Part shown: piece after piece, positions 14,392 through 16,391 of the stretch
Position numbering within the stretch: position 1 is the first letter of the stretch
Layout of the letters: every line of letters begins with the position of its first letter
Assembly (NCBI GenBank): GCA_020860745.1
Contig: JAJBTR010000229.1
Location: 1 to 16,391, forward strand
Length of the DNA: 16,391 nt
Direction of reading: 5' to 3'
Origin: Lachnospiraceae bacterium
Lineage (GTDB): Bacteria > Bacillota > Clostridia > Lachnospirales > Lachnospiraceae
Notes under the pieces: model-generated
Told to the model about the DNA's origin: nothing
The model's database searches: none
The model's input: only the letters and a program-made list of their open reading frames with translations
Translations under genes and position numbers: made by a program

Positions 14392-15459
14392 ATGTATGTG
14401 GAGATGCAGCATATCAATAAAAATTTCGGGTCATATGAAGCGGCTAAGGACATCAGTTTTGGCGTGGAGCAGGGCAAACTTGTGGCGCTTCTCGGACCCA
14501 GCGGCAGCGGGAAGACGACAATCCTGCGCATGATCGCCGGGCTGGAGCAGCAGGATTCCGGCGATGTGATCATCGAGGGCAAGGTGGTCAACGATGTACC
14601 GGCGGGAGAGCGCGGAATCGGCTTTGTCTTTCAGAATTATGCGCTGTTTCGTTATATGACGGTCTATGAAAATATTGCGTTCGGACTGAAAGTGCAGAAG
14701 AAGAGCAGACAGGAGATAAAAGAACGGGTGACGGAGCTGATTTCGCTGGTCGGTCTGGAGGGGATGGAGCGCCGTTATCCCAACCAGCTTTCCGGAGGAC
14801 AGCGGCAGAGGGTGGCCTTCGCCCGGGCACTGGCGCCGAATCCGCAGCTGCTGCTTCTCGATGACCCGTTTGCGGCTATCGATGCGAAAGTGAGAAAGGA
14901 GCTTCGGAGCTGGCTCAAAAAAATGATTGCGCAGGTGGGGATCACCAGCATTTTTGTCACCCATGATCAGGAGGAGGCCGTGGAGGTGGCGGATGAGATT
15001 ATTATTATCAATGAAGGGCGCCTGGAACAGAAGGGTAACCCCATTGACATCTATAAGAATCCAAAGACATCATTTGTGGCGCAGTTTATCGGTACATCAG
15101 CAGTTCATACGGAGTTCAGCGGCTTCAAAGGTTTTGAAAATGTGCCGAAAGGAGCGTCGACGGTCATTCGTCCGGAGTTTGTGGAGGCGTTTAAGAGTGA
15201 CAATGAGAAGTTCCGAAGCCTGATCGCGGACGCGGAGGAGGGCGTGATCACTGATATCGCTTTCCGGGGAAACTATCTGGAACTTACTCTGGAGGTGAAT
15301 GGCTTGTCCCTCACGACAAACCGTTCTCTGGAGCGCCGCCCGGTGGAGGTCGGTGAAAAAATGTGTGTGCTGATTTACCGGATTTATGTGCTGGATGGGG
15401 GAGAAACGCAGATTTTTGAGAACCGGAGGCTGGAAAGCGTTGATGTGGAGGCGCTCTGA
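14392..15459 (+). CDS. cysA: Sulfate/thiosulfate ABC transporter ATP-binding protein
   Basis: This 355-residue ATPase powers sulfate import. It shows Walker A GPSGSGKTT (35-43), a Q-loop glutamine in FQNYALF (Q81), signature LSGGQRQR (133-140), Walker B LLLLDDPF (153-160) and the H-loop H191 in VTHDQEEA. A C-terminal regulatory (TOBE-type) domain follows, as usual for CysA. The ATG at 14392 is chosen over the in-frame 14365 and 14293 starts because GGAGG (14376-14380) precedes it and the protein then has the family's usual N-terminus and length. It is the last gene of the operon and should pair with the fused permease. Confidence 0.93.
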   Translation: MYVEMQHINKNFGSYEAAKDISFGVEQGKLVALLGPSGSGKTTILRMIAGLEQQDSGDVIIEGKVVNDVPAGERGIGFVFQNYALFRYMTVYENIAFGLKVQKKSRQEIKERVTELISLVGLEGMERRYPNQLSGGQRQRVAFARALAPNPQLLLLDDPFAAIDAKVRKELRSWLKKMIAQVGITSIFVTHDQEEAVEVADEIIIINEGRLEQKGNPIDIYKNPKTSFVAQFIGTSAVHTEFSGFKGFENVPKGASTVIRPEFVEAFKSDNEKFRSLIADAEEGVITDIAFRGNYLELTLEVNGLSLTTNRSLERRPVEVGEKMCVLIYRIYVLDGGETQIFENRRLESVDVEAL

Positions 15460-15534
15460 GAAGGTCTGGAGTGATGCAGCCGTTCGTGCACGAAGTACCC
15501 GGAAAGATATGTCGCAGGTGACATTTCATTTTTG

Positions 15535-15577
15535 AAAAAAGGCAGTTTCTGAAAATGCTTCAGTTACTGCCTTTTTT
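15535..15577. terminator. Bidirectional intrinsic terminator
   Basis: GGCAGT (15541-15546) pairs with ACTGCC (15566-15571), and CTGAA (15549-15553) with TTCAG (15559-15563), around a short loop. Six A precede and six T follow the hairpin, so it can stop both the cysA operon and the convergent MerR gene. It overlaps the MerR stop codon. Confidence 0.85.
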
Positions 15578-16391
15578 GGATGAATGGGAGCGCACCGGAA
15601 TCTGCAATTCACTGAAGTCCATCTCTTTTTCTTCCGTATAAAAAGAGGCGTCCATCAGGCACTCATCGTAGATATCGCCGATGGCCTCATAATTGTTTTC
15701 TTTTATCCAGATCAGCAGCTTTTCCAGAGCGGCAGTCTGGTAGGGCATTCCGAATTTGGGCATGCAGACATATTCCCCGGCCGGGAGCGTATAAAAAGGC
15801 GCACCGGCCGGCGTTTTTTCAATCTGGCAGCAGACCAGGGCGTTGTGTGTGGCGTTGCCGGACAGTACCTGATCCCTGCTGAGCAGCGTTCCCCACCTGC
15901 GCGGCGGCAGGAGACCGTGATTTTTTTGCCTGGTTCCAGACAATCTGCAGAATCTGATGGATTCCCTCTGCGCTGAGATTGTTTTCATTCCATGGATGGA
16001 ACAGGAGGATGCGCTTCGGAAATGATTGAACCAGAGGCGCGTAATCATGGTCAGACTGGTTGTGTTCATAGATGTAGATTCTTTTTTCGAGCTCCCACTT
16101 CTGGAGACTGAGCCGGTTGATTTCCTCGTCAATCCGGTCTGATTGCTGTCGGAGCAACGCAATCGTATCCGAAAGCTTTGGGTGAAGCTGTTTTTCCTGG
16201 ATATCCTTCAGAGATATGCCGATAGACTTTAAAAAACAGATGTCCCGAAGGAGCGGAAGCTGTGTGGTGCTGTAGTATCGGTAGCCGTTCTCCGCGTCGA
16301 CATACTCCGGCTTTAACAGATTGATTTTGTCGTAGTAGATTAATGTCTGTCGGCTGATGCCCATGATACCGGCCATCTCTGATATGGACAG
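15560..16391 (-). pseudogene. MerR-family regulator with effector domain, frameshifted and cut by the window edge
   Basis: The 5' part reads LSISEMAGIMGISRQTLIYY in frame from the very edge, so the start codon lies beyond the window. This is the MerR winged HTH, followed by a dimerisation coiled coil (LSDTIALLRQQSDRIDEEIN). The frame changes at an A7 run on the minus strand (15927-15921). Reading six As instead of seven continues as NHGLLPPRRWGTLLSRDQV, then a GyrI-like effector domain (FYTLPAGEYVCMPKFGMPYQ, then LEKLLIWIKENNYEAIGDIY). Both halves look conserved, so the break is recent, a sequencing error, or rescued by slippage. Its ligand is unknown; it is convergent with the sulfate operon. 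Confidence 0.78.

Noticed and set aside
15483..15494. Perfect 12-bp palindrome TTCGTGCACGAA after cysA
   Set aside because: It has no T-tract, no neighbouring promoter and no second copy in the window, so no function can be supported.

Overview
The window reads as a chromosomal accessory segment from a Gram-positive anaerobe of the Clostridia, most likely Lachnospiraceae. The pointers are strong AGGAGG-type ribosome binding sites, a lipobox-type solute-binding protein, the protein families present and mid-range GC. This assignment is inference from family resemblance; no 16S or marker gene is present.

Left third (1-6033): two large genes in one direction, an adenine-type DNA methyltransferase of the DUF1156 family and a DUF499 AAA-like ATPase with an N-terminal Swt1-type HEPN domain. 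Such pairs occur in DNA-modification-linked defence modules, usually with a helicase/nuclease that is not visible here. The methyltransferase carries an in-frame palindromic element (about 545-667), has unusual catalytic motifs and looks shortened at its C-terminus. A related-looking element follows its stop codon. A cluster of TGACCC/GGGTCA sites precedes the gene.

Middle (6034-9453): a decayed stretch holds a small ORF starting with an LCGGTF-type motif, a helically phased TTAATG array, and a truncated, frameshifted GyrI-like gene. A strong terminator and an extended -10 promoter then lead into an XRE-ImmA/IrrE regulator-protease coupled to a PIN-domain protein (toxin-antitoxin-like), followed by a sigma-70-like protein that lacks region 4.

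Right part (9644-16391): a leftward LacI-family regulator whose promoter is flanked by two LacI-type operators. Next comes a gene-free stretch holding six ~53-bp units of alternating 9-nt inverted repeats. After it lies a sulfate/thiosulfate ABC importer operon: a lipoprotein binding protein, a single polypeptide fusing the two permeases, and the ATPase. A bidirectional terminator separates this operon from a convergent MerR-family gene with a frameshift in an A7 run, whose 5' end lies beyond the window.

The strongest candidates for something undescribed are the intragenic palindromic element in the methyltransferase and the six-unit dyad array upstream of the sulfate operon.
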